This document shows, piece after piece, positions 1 to 15,100 of a DNA stretch of 64,000 nucleotides; position 1 is the stretch's first letter; the number at the start of each line of letters is the position of its first letter. The translations under genes were made by a program, and so were the position numbers. The notes beneath the pieces were generated by a model that saw only the letters and a program-made list of their open reading frames with translations, was not told the DNA's origin and ran no database searches. The stretch covers positions 6,222,115-6,286,114 of the forward strand of contig JACDOX010000023.1 in NCBI GenBank assembly GCA_014549065.1, read 5' to 3'. This DNA is from Cardinalis cardinalis. Taxonomy: Eukaryota > Chordata > Aves > Passeriformes > Cardinalidae.

Positions 1-2339
1 CTATCATCATAATTTACACTATGCAGGGTGCACACATCCATGTACTTCATTATTCTATATAAAACCCCTTGCAGTTACAAACACTGCACAGACATTCCCA
101 GGTTTGGTCCACAAAGGAAAGAAGTCAGAAGCTACAAAACATCTGGACTGACAATAGTTCATCCAGCCTTAATTTCTGCTTTTTTTTGCAACAGACTTGA
201 TACAGAAAATTAGGCAAATAATGCTGAACTTTGCAAATTAATATCCTTTTGCTGTATGTTGTTACTAGCCTGAACACATACAACATTCCAGCTATATTTT
301 TGAAGCTGAGGAAGACACAACAATTTGCAGCATTTGCAAGCACAAAAGTCTTTCTGTTTTGTGTGTTTTGCCTGCAATCTCTTAACACTTAAATTTCAGA
401 ACTGCAGCATTGAGTGTTACTGGAGGATTCCTGCCCACCTCAACTTGTAACAGAAAACTCACGATGAGAAGGGGTCACTTAGCAGGGCTAGGAATAGTCT
501 GACCCATTTGTCTTCCCCCGGTCCCCTGCTGAGTGAGCTTATGACCCAGGGATCTGGGTCAATCTCAGAGGTCAACTTTGGGGACAAGAATAAGGTTTTT
601 CTGTGTTCTTTTCCTTCTTTCCCCAAGAAAATGTGTTTATTTGTTTTACACCAAACCAGGGCTCTCAAAGCAGTCAGGGCCTGGTTGCTCCATAAGCTGA
701 ATCTGTACTGAGAGACAGTTGCATGGTTCTCTGTCCTTCCCCACTCCAGGGCCACAGCAACTCCATAATTATTTATTATATTGTCAGCCTGACAAAATTT
801 TCATGAGGAATGAAAGCAAAAGAAGAACAAAGATAATTTTTCACTATTTGTATTCTGGCATACGCTGACNGGAATTTTACAAGAGAAAGCAAAAACATAT
901 CTTTATCCCGAGACAGAGTCTTTTGCCAAACAATAAAATCCTGCAACAAATATTGGAGACAGAAAACCTTCTCAGGTAAAATGTTGCCAAGATTGGTAAA
1001 TAAAATGTGTTTAGTCACTCAAAGAGGAGGAATTCTTACAAACTTTGGTTTGTGTTCTTTGCTCTCTGAGAGGTCAAGAAAATACACTGCGCTTTTCATT
1101 AAGAAAGGAACTTCCCAGTTTTGACGTGTGATGACAAAAAAAGCCCTTCTCCCAAAAGCGAAATCACAGTATAGTATCAGCACTAATGGAAACATATTCA
1201 TAAACCTCACTGGGCAGTTCACACCTTCAATCCCAATCAGAAAAATGTCATTGCAGAGTACATGCAACTCTTCAGGGTCGTATGAATTTTGGGGAGGGTC
1301 TGAGATTTTAATTTTGATTTTGGCAAATGGGAATTTGACCCGGGAGTACAGTGCCTGAGGCTTTCATAAAAAAGGGAGAAAAGATGGCGCATTTCAAAGC
1401 TTATGGGATCAGTCTAAATTCTCACAGTTGAGTGGTGAACTTTCTACTGCTGTCCTGCTTCAGGTTTAAAAACCTTCAGTCTTCAAATGGAAGGACCACC
1501 TTGGATTGACAAGGAGTTCAGGGAGGTGCTGTACAAATGTACAGCGTCAAAATCATGAATACTGTACCTCATGTGAGAGGCCAAGTGCAAAAACTAAGAA
1601 ACACACAAGCCTGGAAAAGGAAGCTGTAAAGGGTTGGGAGAAGGGGATGAGAGGGAGAAGAAAAATGTACAAATCCTTTTCTAACCCTCAGTAATTACTC
1701 TGAAAAAAACAACAAAGAAAGATTTTGTACAAATTTTACCATTTTACTTTCTGCTGTGTTCACGCTGGCTCCTTCTATGAAAGAGTGTATGTCCCAAAAC
1801 AAGGTCTGGCCTACCAAACATATTTGATGCGCACATAACATTCTGGCCTTCAACAAAACTTCCAACAATTCTAGCAAAAGGCAAGATTTTCCACTGGAGA
1901 AGGTGGATTTTTTGTTTGTTTGTTATTTAAAGATCTTCCCTTATCCATTTACATGCAATAATATAACTAAATAACATGGCCAGTATATAGCTGACAATTC
2001 ACAAAATTATTGTGCTATCACCAAATAATTTTTCCTATCCCATGTTTTGTAAATTAGGTGACTTCAGGGGCTTCAGTGTTTTAAGTTATTTAAGAGTAGA
2101 AGCTGCCTTTTCAAACTTGAATAATTAAGACATTATTAAATTAATAACCTCCTCTATGATCTTTTCTATTAAAAAAAACAACAAACCCTGTACTGCTTTG
2201 TATAAATTTAGAAAAAGAACAACTTCTTGCCTTACTACTACAGCGAAATATCAATTACAAGCTTTTCAAGCCCATGTTGTCTATGTTGCACTAAATGTGA
2301 AAACTGTCTCCCTGATTCTGCACCAGGCTTTACAAAAGA

Positions 2340-2550
2340 GCCACACCGTTTGCAGATCAAAGGGAGACGATTTATGCTTTCATCCCAGCTGACGGACGAT
2401 TAAATTAAAACAGATCAGCAGTACAGTNCATGGGCAGGTGGCTTTAGCTGCCACCGCCGGCCTCAGAGCGATTAAATTGCGCTGGAGATGGAGGGCCTTC
2501 CGCTCTCATTCCCGCACTTACAGATCAAACGGTGACAAATGAGATGTTAC
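2340..2550. promoter_or_regulatory. Candidate conserved enhancer with repeated TCF/LEF-like and CGATTAAATT motifs
   Basis: A patch with retained CpGs lies inside the AT-rich intron. AGATCAAAGG (2354-2363) is a textbook TCF/LEF site. CAGATCAAA occurs again at 2521-2529, and the 10-mer CGATTAAATT occurs at 2397-2406 and 2469-2478. No ORF with gene-like features crosses it. Conservation itself cannot be tested here. Confidence 0.35.
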
Positions 2551-5500
2551 TGCTCTTGTAAAGCAAGGCTACAATCTGTCAAAATCCAACATAATTTGTG
2601 ACCCTACGTGACATCCTCTTTCTCTTTTTTTTGACATTTGAATACAGTGATTGTACTGGAGTCAAGTCCATTTAAGTGAATATAGTCAATTCTATCTAAA
2701 GGAATACAGCCTGTTAGCTCCAACATGGTAGCTGAATATATATCTGGTTAGTACTCCAGCGACCCTTTGTGTTAAGTGCATACCATTAACAATGAATTCT
2801 GATTTTTCCAAGTTATACAATTTGATATCTTGACAGCTCAGACACTTGAAGCACCACTATTTGTTTTAAATGGCTTTATTTTATTGTTTAAATGTCAGTA
2901 TCAAAATAAAGTAAAGCATACAGTCTTGTCAGATCTAGTGCAGTGGGAAGTGTTGCTGTGAGGGGGAAAAAAGGCCTTGAGAGAGTTTGTTCTAAAAATG
3001 GTCCAAAAAGTCAATTATGTCTTTTGTTGCATCCTTGAATGACTTGCAAAATTTTATTTACACTGGGTCTTTTGTTTTATGGGCAAGCTTATCCAGGTAC
3101 TAAGGAAGGAGACACAAAGGGACTGCAGCATCTTAAAGAATCTGGCATACTAATAAATAAAACCTTCAAGTAAACAAAAATAAAAAAATCATTGCATGTG
3201 TATTAATTTTTAAGCATTTGGAAAAACTACCATAAATTGGCATAGTATAATCTGGAAGATCAAAAGTACGAACTCTACCTGAAACTGCAAATTAAAGAGT
3301 CAGCAAAAATCTAATTTGGAGAATACTTACAAGCATTGACTAAATCTCTCTGTTCTTGCTTTTCTTTTAAGGAATAAATACAGTTTACAACACAGCAATG
3401 CTGTTAGAATTTGACCATATCTTATATCCAGTAACTCTGGGGTTAACAAGTTCTTCTTCACCACCGCCAAGAATTTACAGCATTTATCGTTCTCTTAACG
3501 TTTTAAGGTGGGCAGTTTAGCTATCTACCACAAAGCAGTCAAAGATCTGATCTAGGGCCTCTTTATATTTTCTGTTGACCATTGATCTTAGGGCAGGATA
3601 ACTATATCCTCCAGGGAATTAAGTTAGAAACAGCTTTATTTACAAAGAATGAAGATGCATACAAAATCCCTCAAGTGATAATCTTAGGGGAAAAACAGAC
3701 ACGGTACACAGAAAAGTATTTATATTTAAAGACTCTACAGCACACACTATTTTTTTGTCCTCAGTCAAAATTTAAACCACTATTCTTTCATCTCATTTGC
3801 ATGCATTCCCTGTTTAGCACATAGTCCTTAAACTGGAAAGAGCAATACATTTGCTAATAAACACAGCCAGCAGCTAAGGTGAAAGCCACGAAGCTCCTGT
3901 AGATAATCTGCCATGTGCAGAAAAACCCAGCTGGTGGCTGGTGCCATATTTGGCAAATTATATACACTAATCCTTCCTTATCGTGATGACCCCCGAAGCC
4001 TGTCTAGGCTTCAAGGCCTGTCAACACCCCATTGTTACTGATTTCAAAAAAGGAAGACTGGGCCCATGTGCCACCTCTATCCTTCTAACCTTGCCTATTA
4101 AAGGCAGGGTCTCTGCAGCGTCTGACACGGGGAGGGGGAATGGGCANGTACACATTTACATGGGCAGCAAACAGCACTTCACCCCAAAGAGAGCACTGAG
4201 AGCACAGCACGGCCCTGGGTCAGCAGCTCTGCTGTGGCAGGAGTGCATCCAAGGTGTCTGCAGTAGCTTATCCCTACAGCTGCACTGGGAATTGCACNTG
4301 CCCTCACTGAGCATGCACTGCCTTTACCATGCCAGCAGAAGGAGGCTGTGCAGAAAACCCCTCCAAAACAGTGGGCTCACAAACAGGGCCAGAACACAAG
4401 AAAGACAGAGCAGTAACACCTCACTACATCATTTTTTTTGCTATTAACTACCATGGGGAAGTACTTGCTCCAAATTCAGTATTAGGGCTAACACATTACC
4501 CAGAGGAGCAAAGTACCAGCTGAGCTGAAGAGATGTTTCCCAGGCTTCAACAAGGGGGGAGCAAAGCAAAACACCCACCAGTATCAGCTACTCCAGCAAC
4601 TTCTTTGCACTGGAATCTGCACTTTCTTTCAAACTGTAAGATCAGTAGTCCAGGGATTGTCATACAGTGATAAATCCCATCCACGGGTCTCAAAAGAAAC
4701 AGCATCAAATGTTTCTGTCCTGTTAGTATGTACAACTATTAGAACATGATCTGTTGATTTGCAGCAAGATATTCTATTGTAATGGCAACCAAAGCATGGG
4801 ATTGCCAACTGGCCCATGTTTAGAGGTGATTACTGCCTTTTTATGCCTTCTACTCAGCTCCAGTTTTTGTAAAGGCTGTTCTAGTTTTACAGGCTGTCAC
4901 AAACCACAGAGCTGATCTCATTCCACTCTTCTTCTTTCCCTCATCTCTTTGCTTCTGATGTAGATTCTGTACCAGTCACAGGGGATGCAGGGTAGGCATT
5001 CACCTTTGACTGTAAGCATGATAGGAGGAGAGAGAAAGGCGGCAGAAACATTATTAACTTTAAAATATTTCCTGTTCCTCAAAGATGAGAATAAATTGTC
5101 CCCATATGACTATGTGGTATAAAGATAAACTGCTCTCCACCCTTTAGGAATCCTCTACCACCTCAGGGTTTTCCTTCTACCTCCCTAAATAAAACCTTGC
5201 ATTCCTTCCCATGAATAACAGCTTTTAATAATTTAAAATACGTTCAGTTTGTTGGGGCTTTTTTCTTCCCCTCGCTGCTTATTATGTTTCTCAGTGGCTC
5301 CTTCAGATTCTGCACCAGTCTGTGTCTATTGTTTCATTAATGAGGCCAGCTAAGCGTCATATATTTCTATTTAGCTTCCTGGGCAACAAAATGGAAGCAC
5401 GTGTGTGGGTAATGCTAACACAACCAAAGGCCTCCTAGGAATACAGTGAGAACACAGTGCCTTTGATTTATAAATAGATATCACTATTTATAATGCATAA

Positions 5501-8500
5501 ACAAAATGTTTCATGATTTGTAACACTAAGCCCAGGCAGTTATATTGTTTAAAAAAAAAATCCAAATGCCTACTGTCTACAGAAATAGAAACACTTACGT
5601 ACGCAAGCATCATGAGGGTACGGGGGCTGATACTCTATGAACTCCTGCCAATTAAATGAGGTACTTGCTAATTGCTGTCCCATATCTTCAAGGACCAAAG
5701 GGGCAGAACAGAGCCACGTGAGGCAACATGGTATCACGTAGCAGAGCTGAAGCCAATCCAGGTTAGATTTAATGTTCAGAAATGATCACATACTGTATTA
5801 CTCATGTCCAGCAACAACATTTTGATTGCAGGAATGCTAAGCTCCTGGTCTTAACCCCAGCCAGCACTTGTTGCTACTGAAAGATTAATGTTATCTCTGC
5901 ATTTAAGTAACCCTCATATATGGCCAAAATTAGACTGTAAGAAGTCCAATGGTCTGGGAGTGAATTTGTTTTTAGCAGCAGTCTACAAACACACTGCTTG
6001 GGCAAACACACACCATGGCAGATCAAGGGAACGCTGCCCATTCTGTGCAGTCTAATGATGCTTTCCATGAGCAGTGGCACCATCAGCACCTTGTGCATCC
6101 CTGCAGAAATACTTCAGGAGAGCCTAAGTCAGTTCCTTTACTTCTACTGGGCATGGTGAAGTCTTACTATCAAAAATTATGTGGATGAGTGAAAGAGGGA
6201 AATTGAATTCATGGAGATATCCAATTAGAATATAGGGGGTTTGCTCTTACATTTTTTAAACACCATCAGTGCTATTTCAGTGCTGAGTTCTGCTACTAGT
6301 ATTTTCAATTCCTCTTGAAGCACCTGTATTTGTCACTTATTTTGTCAAGTGTACTGCCAGCTTACTGCTCATTCCTTACAGCTGTGGAATGAACAGAGAA
6401 ACATCTATTCCACTTCCAGTTCTTTCTGGAGTAGCNTATGCTTCCAGATATTAAACTCAATAAAAAGAAAAACAAAAACCCAAAGACAGCCTTGTGTGAA
6501 AGTGCCACTACTCATATTTGAACAGAATTGCATAGCAATTTAAATTAATAAAAAGAAAAACGTGGGAAATTTCTCTCATTTACCAGGCATAATCACAGAA
6601 GTCTCAAGATTTTAGCAAGTGTTCAATGGATTATGGATCAGGCCTAATTTATAACTAAATTTCCATAGTAAATCAATATTGCTGGTTAATGACATTGATA
6701 GTTTACTATTGTGATTTTAATACTAAAACTCATACTATTAAAACATGATGCAAAAATTAATGTACATAATGTACTGCATCACAAAATAATTCAAGCATAC
6801 AGTTGTTGTTGTACATGAGACAATAGCCATCAACATTTGATGGACAAGTCAGGGTATTAGAACAATAAATGAAAAACCAGATGACCTACTGCTGTGTTCA
6901 TGCTATTTAGGCCATCACATAATATTCTAGTATAGTAGAACTGAGTTTATTTTTAATGTGAGACCAACATTAAACATCACTGAAATCAAGCCTCAGTGTT
7001 TGCTTTATCAGTATACATTGACAATAGAATAGGTAAAGTACTCATGCTCACAAAAATTTTAACATTTTTAGACACACTCACAGAGACTGACTTCTGCAAA
7101 ACACTCTTCTAAGCACAGGACTCTCAATCATGTTGGACGGGGTAGCTTATTTGCCACCTATATTTGGCTTTTAATTCCTCTTTCATTGCTTACACATAAC
7201 TATTAAAATGCAAACAAATATTTACCTGGAAATGCTTCTTTTGGACACTTCTCTTTTACCACAGACTATCCTTTTGAGAGAAAGCTGGCTTCTATTCAAG
7301 ACTTTTTATTCTTAAATTTTGCAATTTAAAACTAACTTCTCTCTTCTAACAAGGTAATCCTGGGACTTTCAAATACTGCAGAGCTAATAAACCTCACGCA
7401 ACCACACACATAAAACCCACAGAACAGCACTACAGCACTCAGTGTGTGATGGCATGGTTTTACAAAAAACCTTTCCAAACAGGACAGTTTCCATTTCATT
7501 AGGACAATCCCATCAGAGCTTTCAGTCTTACCATCTTCTCAAGTATTTATTTTCATTTTTTAATATTGTTCCTATTGGGTCTTACTGTTTTTTTAACTAC
7601 AGGTTAAGACAGTGCTTCCACAAAATTTTGAACTGCTGAAAAAAATACACCTCTCCTGAGAACTGAACAGAAATGTTTAAGAAATATTTCTTCAGTTAGC
7701 TGCAAGGAAACATTCTAAACAAGTTCCCAGTCTGTATTCCTACAAATCAAAACTGGTTAACATACAGTTATTTTAAAATTTTTTTTAATTGGCTGTCACT
7801 GCTTTTGTTCATTCCTGATGGTCTGTGCAAGGAAAATGATCCCACTTCCCCCTCCTATCTGGCTAANTTCAACAGAAGTTGTTTGGTGAGCACTTGTACA
7901 CAAAGGACACCAGACTGAGTCTTTTCGGTACTGCAGTGAATTCCTTGGTGTTGCTACTGCTACAATGTACAACTATGTGCTGAACTTTCCAAGTCATCCT
8001 TCACACATTGTACCAAACATCCACTACAAAGAGCTGAACCCACCCTACATAATCAGTTATGAGTCAATTTGCAACTTTGTCCTGCATACTCAGCAGAAGA
8101 CACAATTTCACTGAGATTCACTTGCCCTTTCCCAAGCCTGGATGTGACAAAGCCATCTGCAACCTACTTTATCACACACCAGACAATGGGCAGGACACCA
8201 CAGTTCAGCAATAAACATTTCACACTAATAGCATAAAAGTGACTGACTGGTTATTGCCTTGTTGTTCTTTAGACAAAGGACTCCCTCTTTCTCTTCTCTC
8301 AATACAGACAAAATCTTTTCTTTGTGCCCAACATAGGAAAAGAAGGATGAGAGGGCTTTATGCCCTGTCCACACCCTTCACAAAACCAGTGGTTTATTTA
8401 GGGCCCAAGCCTGCTACAGACCATGATCTTCATTGCTATCTTAAACATCTCCCCACTGACACCCAGCAAGACTTGCTACTTGTGGGTCTTAGCCCCCTGT

Positions 8501-9572
8501 ATGCTTCAAAACTGATGGACAGAAAAAGTATAAAACCAAGAATATAATTACTTTTTTTCAGATACACTGAGCACGGACACTTCCTGTACTGCAGTAACAC
8601 AAGAGCAGACCATGGGCATTCTGAACAACAGTGTTTTGGCACGGATGTCCTCGGGAAAAGAGAAAAAGGAAGGAGGAATACTTTAAAGAGAAGAGTTCAG
8701 GCTCATGCACTAATATTGGTAAAAGGAAGAATAAGGGAAAATGGTAGTTGAATCGAGATAGATTACTTACAGACTGTGTGCAACCAGTGTGCACCAAGAT
8801 AACACTTTTTTTTTTAAAAAAGCACTTGGACAACTCTCCAGCACAGTTCCCAGCTCATCTGGAGGTCCTGTTCCAGCATGACCTCAGAAGGTTCTCAGTG
8901 TCAGGCCAACACTGAGGAACAAGGACAGAAGCATTGACTTAAGATGTTTTCAATGAAGACCTTTGTGGCCTGTAACCCATGGGCCATCATGATGATGCAT
9001 CGGTTCAAACAAAATGAAGCAGAACAGACTTACAGTTGTAAGAAAAACTAATGACTATCAGCCATTGTGACTAAAACTGGTATTATTCTATACATATTGT
9101 ACTGATTTAAAGTAAATGCATGTGAACACTCAGCAGAAATAAAGGAAAAAATCATTTGTTGGTAGACAAAACACTAACTTGTGTTTTAAGGAAAAGGAAG
9201 AGGAGACAGAAAAGATATCATGCAATGCAAGAAGTTCAGGCTATTATTTTCTCAAAATGTATGCATAACTATGAAAGTTAACACCTGCTATTTCTGAAGC
9301 AACAGCAAATCCCAAAGTATTTTACAAATCTAGAATATATTGAAAAAAGAGAATAAGCATGGGGAGTAATCAGCAAATAGCTCATAGTGATGTGCAGTTG
9401 TACAAGATGGGAAGTAACCTGAATACTTTACCTCATTTGAATTATAATTTCAGGNAAGAGTCCTCTCTAGAGAAAGAAAAAATTTCAGATTCCAATGCTA
9501 TAATATAACAAAACAATGGGAGCAGTTAGAGATGAGAAGTGGAAGATTTTAATTCTTACAACTTCCTATTTA

Positions 9573-9625
9573 GACAAAAAAAATAACAAAACAAAAAACA
9601 AAAAACAAAAAAAAAACCCCACCCA
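9573..9625. repeat. A-rich (caaaaa)n tract
   Basis: The tract consists of repeated acaaaaa and aaaaacaaa units ending in ccccaccc. It is simple sequence. Confidence 0.88.
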
Positions 9626-11945
9626 GAAAAAAGAAAGTACTATAATCTCCACATTTATTATAAGGGAAGTCTGTCTGTTGAAATTTGAAGAGTGCAGCTT
9701 CAGATACACAAAAATATTCCAGAACACGGAAATGGACTACTTTTAAATTACTTTATCAAAGTTCTACAAATCTTCATTTGAAGAAGGCAATCAGTATTAA
9801 GCAAATAAACCTCACCTGCACCTATCTAAAGCATTTTATTAAACACAAAGCTGAAGGTGAGACATTGGAAATGAATAATGCCTGGGGCTTTCATCTCCAG
9901 AGACCTTGGGTTCAAAGCCTTGCTTAGGCCACAATGAAGCCTATTTACAGATTTCACAAGCCAAATTCAATAGCTGTTTCCCTGAAATACTGACTGTATC
10001 ATTCCTTTTGTTTGCAAAATATGTACCTTCAGCACTAAGACCCATCATACCCATATGTATTTTCATCAAACATACACTTCACACTGGCATAATTGGCCAC
10101 CCCTTTTCACAGGAGGCCCAGGACAGAATAAGCAGGCTGTAAGTCATGCCTAATGTACACCTGCAATAGAAACTGNATGAACTCTGCAACTGGAGCCTTG
10201 CCTCCTATCTTCATCCATCTACTTGCTAATATGATTCTCATCATGTTCCTGCAGATCTTTGAAGGGGGTATTAATGTAAAGATCATTTATATTTAAAAAG
10301 GTTGTGATTTAACACCCCAAATCCGCTCTCAAAATATCCTAATAACTCAGTTTATCCAGAAAACAATGAGTAAGAACTTCTGGGGGAAAAAAATCTTATT
10401 ATTCCTTTCTGTGATTGTCTTCTTATTGTTTCACCAATGAAAAAACTGCTTCTGCTTTAGGAAAGGAAAAAAAATAATTTCTCTTTCCTAGAAACATGTT
10501 TGTTCCCCAAAATTTTCTCATCATCACCTTTTTTTAGAGCAGAGATTAATCCTCATTTTATCCCTTAAAGAAGAACAGAGAACCACAAAGGAGAACTGCA
10601 ATATTAATCCATGAATGACTGTAAAGCTGGTTGATTTACTAGAACTACACACTGCAAAAATACTACTGTTGTGTTTTTCTGCTGTTTTGTCTGAGTTCTG
10701 GCCCTTTGATACTCAATTCTGTTTCTTAAAATACCAGCCTTAACTCAGTTTTTACACTTCTATTCTGCTCCATCTAGTGGATTATTGATTTTCGCAATGA
10801 ATGCTGCAACAATAGTATTCTAATAAACCATGCTGGGTTAGCTATTAGGACAAGGGAGCAGGTTCAAATGATTATTGTTTTGGCTTTAGATGAAAGAAAT
10901 TAAGTCACATTCCTGGGTACCTGGATAAGACTATAGGATTCTGGCAGCGTGTTCAAGCAACATAAATGGAAAAATGGTGTCATTTAATTATATCACTGAA
11001 ATGAGACTAAGTAAGGGACAGTCCTTGNTTATAAGGGACAGGTGGCAAAATTTCTCCTGGTGCTTGCACNATTTACTAGGTCAGTCCTGGGGAAAAAGAA
11101 TATTCCATGCCTGTGTTGTTTTGCTAAAACATCAATATCCTCCAGGCTTCAAAGCCTAGATTTCAAGAGTTTTCTTCTTGCACTTGGTGATAGGAAAAAT
11201 GAAGTTACACACTTGATAAGCTGCTTTGTTTGCATGATAGGAATAGTTTTATTCAACCAATTTCCCTTCAGTACACTTAACAATTGTGGTGGACTTTTTT
11301 CAGTGCAGTGCTGTTTGTAATACTCTCTTTAAAGACTGCTGAGCAGGTCTTCTGCCAACTTTTCAGAGGGGTGTTTAAGGTAATGAGAATTTGATTGATG
11401 AAAAGAAAAATTAGGTATTTAGTCCACCCTTACATATAGTTCATTTCAAATCAATGCAGCTTTTAATGGTAAGAATATTTGTTTTCTTTTCAAAAGCAAA
11501 TATAAAAATACTTAGCCAACAAAAACCCCCACATCAATGAATCAACAGTGTTTGTTCATACATGGAAGCACTGGAACCAATGATTCAAAGATAATGCTGT
11601 TTACTTGTCTGCGAGGCATGGTGTAGGATGCATGCTCTCTGAAGCAATTTACAGCAGAAGAAGGAAATACTAATTTACTCTCTCAAACCACAAAAAGTTA
11701 CTACGTTATGCTTGGTTTCAATCATGAATCTCCTGGCAAAGCATTAAAAAAGGGTCTATAACTACAAAACCTAAACGTTAATTGGAATATTAAGCCCAAG
11801 GATTTCCAAATAATTGTTTCTAGTTTTCTTTTCTTTCTTCTCTCTAACAAGATAGGCAGCTCCAGTAGTCAGCTATAACTGGATGAGATAAGACTAACTC
11901 CAGATTGATTGGCTGTTCAGGACTTTATTGTAATAGTATGCAGCC

Positions 11946-12112
11946 ATATAGCACTTTCTATCAAAGAATCTTGAAGTGTTCCATAAATATTAATTCAATA
12001 AGCCTCACAACATGCAGGTGTGCTCCATATTATTGTATTTATTACATTTTTGCTAGAGGCACACTAAGTAGAAGTGCCTTGTCCTGGAATAGAAATTAAG
12101 TCTTGATTCCAA
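11946..12112 (-). mobile_element. MIR-like ancient SINE remnant (reverse orientation)
   Basis: The sequence tatagcactttctatcaaag, cttgaagtgttccataaat, aagcctcacaacatgcaggt, attattgtatttattacatt, gaggcacactaagtagaagt, tgtcctggaatagaaat keeps the landmark order of MIR-type SINE tails read in reverse (cctcacaac, attatt-acagat, gaggcac, tgactt, ggaatagaa). It is strongly diverged. Confidence 0.5.
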
Positions 12113-15100
12113 TTGCCTGATTTAATCACTAGAATTACTCACTCCATGAAAACTCATCTGCCCCCAGATCAAAAGAAACTTTGTCACTGACTTCTGTAGA
12201 GTCATGATTTCATGAAAAGACAAAATTCCTCCTTAGTAATTTGCAACTAAACACTACTTTTTTGGTTCAACATCCTGCATTAGTTACTATATCTTCACGA
12301 AGTTTCCTCCTAGAAACAGATGACTGACTTCAACAGAGAAGTATAAATATTTTAAAGATTTTAAGTATGCACACAATTGACCTGATACATTATAATAGCT
12401 CAGGCAATATGACAATACACACCTTTGCTCTGTGCTGCTGTAATTCATGAGAGTCAGAGTTCTGACTTTGCAAATAGAATTGGAGACTTAATTTTCAGAA
12501 GTGACTTCCATTTTCACATTCACCATTTTGCAATCACCGTAGTTGTGAGAACAGTGATATGCATTAAGGTAATTGATTGTGCTTTGAAATCAAGTAATCA
12601 AATGAGCATCAATTAAGGCTGCAAATGTTTGAAGCCACGGAACTACAAAGCAAAATTATTTTTCCTTGTAAGCTTTCAGCAAAATACACTAAGCAAAACT
12701 CTGTCTTCTTTCTGGATCAGCCTCACGCCAAATATTTAGTGAATATATTTAAGATTCATTTTGGGTGATAATTTAATAATTGAGGGGTCTACATGTAGAC
12801 TTTTCCTATTTCAACATCTCATTTTATACTTAACCAACTTCCACAAAAAGATATGTACCTCCCATGCACCACAGTGCCTAACTTCCTCCATCTGACCCAC
12901 CAAATGGAGCTGGAACCTGAAGAGAGATCCAGGCTTCCAGTACAAAGCATGGAGGAAGGCAGGCTCTCAGGGCAGAATATAAATGAGCCAACACACACAC
13001 ACTGCTGCTACCTACACCTAGTTTATATGTACAATTTATGACCAACTTTCAGCCCTGTGCTTCCACCAGGCTTCCTGGAAATGCCTTGCTCCTTTCAGGA
13101 CTATTAGCCTCCTATTCCATTTCTGCAGGAAGGTAGGTCAACATGCCTTTTCTCCAGCAAACTTGGATTGCTTCTCTTAAAAAATAAAACCTCAGTTCCT
13201 TCCGGTTTAGAGTCTTTACACAGATTTAACACCCTCCTCTGTGTAAGGAATGAAAAGGTNTCCCAGCTCCTGGGAAACAGCTCTCTCTAACTGTGAAGGT
13301 GTGGAAAAGCTAAAGCAACCACCCTGGCTGCAGAAACACCACCTCTGCCTTCCCACAAGCTGGCTGCTGCTGAGGCACCGCAGTGGGGTCACCAGGATGG
13401 CACAGGAGAGAGTGACTGCAGACACTGTGTGTGGTGCCTGTGTGCTGAGGGGTGACAGGGTGCCCTGGGAATGCCTGCCACATCAGGCCCTCCGGGGACT
13501 CAGAGGAAGATCCCTGCTTCCAGAGCTAAACAGAAGATACCTTGTGAGCTGTTCAGACCTGTCAAAACAGACACTCCTGCATTTGCACAGAAGTATGATG
13601 CTGTAGATGGCTACAGAAATGTTAAGGGCACTCTCGAAACTACAGCATGAACTCCAACACCTGGGAAATTCCACTATTAAAAGATATCCCAGGACCACCA
13701 TTTTGGATTAAAGCAGATAAATTCCACCAATCTTTTCACTTCATGTAACTGGAGTATATTGGTGGAATCACTTTTGTTTGGATTGTCACTATATATGCAA
13801 AATTCCCTGAACCTCAAGTAATCATTTAGCATCCCAGATTAACACTAAAAACAAAAAACTGCAACCTGACTATTTTTGAGGTCCAAGAAAAGGGAAAACA
13901 GCTTTTCAAGATTGTTTGACTACTCAAGCTGNATCTGCAAATACCTACTACAGCAGATAAGGTTTGATGCTTTACAGATTCCAGTGAAACTACCAGGAAA
14001 ATCCCACCCCATAATAAGTGTTGGCAGCATCACATCCTGAAATTGTAAACACCCGAGGCACAAACCTGTCTATAAAACTCTTGGACATCTAAGATTCTAT
14101 AAAAATAATAATGCATTCAGCTTTATGCAATTTTCAGCTACAAATCAGTCAATCCCTCTTTCTCTGNCCTCCCACCTCCACACAGTTACCACAGAAACTT
14201 TGTTCTGTTAGGGTAATATATATTTTTAATGCAAAATTTCAACAGGACCATTTTTATGGTCTACTAATAAACCCTTGAAAACAGGGATTTATAATGGAAA
14301 CAGTGACGGACCCTTAACTACAGTGTATGCAACCATAATAAAAAGAATTAATGTAGTCAATTTGTACTACTGTTCTCAGAACAAAAAAAACCTCTATTTC
14401 AACTGCAATCCTTTCAACAGCTGATTGGCAAGCCTGTCCATTTCTAGTCTGCAGTGTTGTCAGTTGTCTTCAACATGATAATGAGCCTGTCACCATATTC
14501 AAATAGCCCTGTGACAGCATGTTTTGTGAGCATGACGTCCACTGCAAAGGGTCTGTCAAAAAGCACCTTTCAGAAAATGAAAAGAGAATGCTTTTCTGAT
14601 GATAAATCTAATTTCTTCATAGCTAAAAGAGTGAGATTTTTCATCTGATTTTGTCAGTGTTATGTTGCATTTGTGTCTTCAGACAATCCTGCATTCTGAC
14701 GCATAAAATTTTAAAGTTATCTGNAAAGACAAAGTGAGAAATAATAATATTTTTTGAGTTCACTGGAAGTCTTGCATAAAACTGCAGTACTGCTGGCTTT
14801 CCATCAAATTAAAACTGGAGGGGGGAGGGAATGGCATGGAAGGGTAGCTTGCAACCAAAAGCAAATAAGGCTCCCAGTAAAGATCTCAAAGTCTACACAC
14901 ACTAGGGTCTCCACTCTTCCCCAAACAGCCTATTAATAAACCTCTCTTGCTCTGTGTGGTCCTAGTTAAGTATGACCAGGTTGCATGAAATGCCCTGGCT
15001 TTCAGACCAAGGCAGCAGAATGGAGACACAGGCAGAGCTTCCAAGCACTGCTGCAACTCAGGAGTGTGTGTTCCACGCACTGTGCATTCCACGTTCAGCT

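Noticed and set aside
3983..4447. 154-codon plus-strand frame, the longest in the window
   Set aside because: It contains ambiguous bases, has no recognisable domain and has a low-information composition. It is most likely a chance frame in GC-richer intron.
6740..6785. Short hairpin around gtacataatgtac flanked by gatgca/tgcatc
   Set aside because: The stem is short and AT-rich and does not form a microRNA-length hairpin.
9875..9930. tRNA-like B-box (gggttcaaagcc)
   Set aside because: No A box at the right spacing and no cloverleaf could be drawn.
10540..10610. Possible further MIR-like fragment (cctcattttatccc, cagagaacc)
   Set aside because: Too few landmarks remain to support it.
13216..13606. 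Overlapping open frames on both strands in a GC-richer patch (118 codons plus, 69 codons minus)
   Set aside because: Neither translation resembles a known protein, no convincing splice sites or promoter were seen, and higher GC alone lengthens chance frames.
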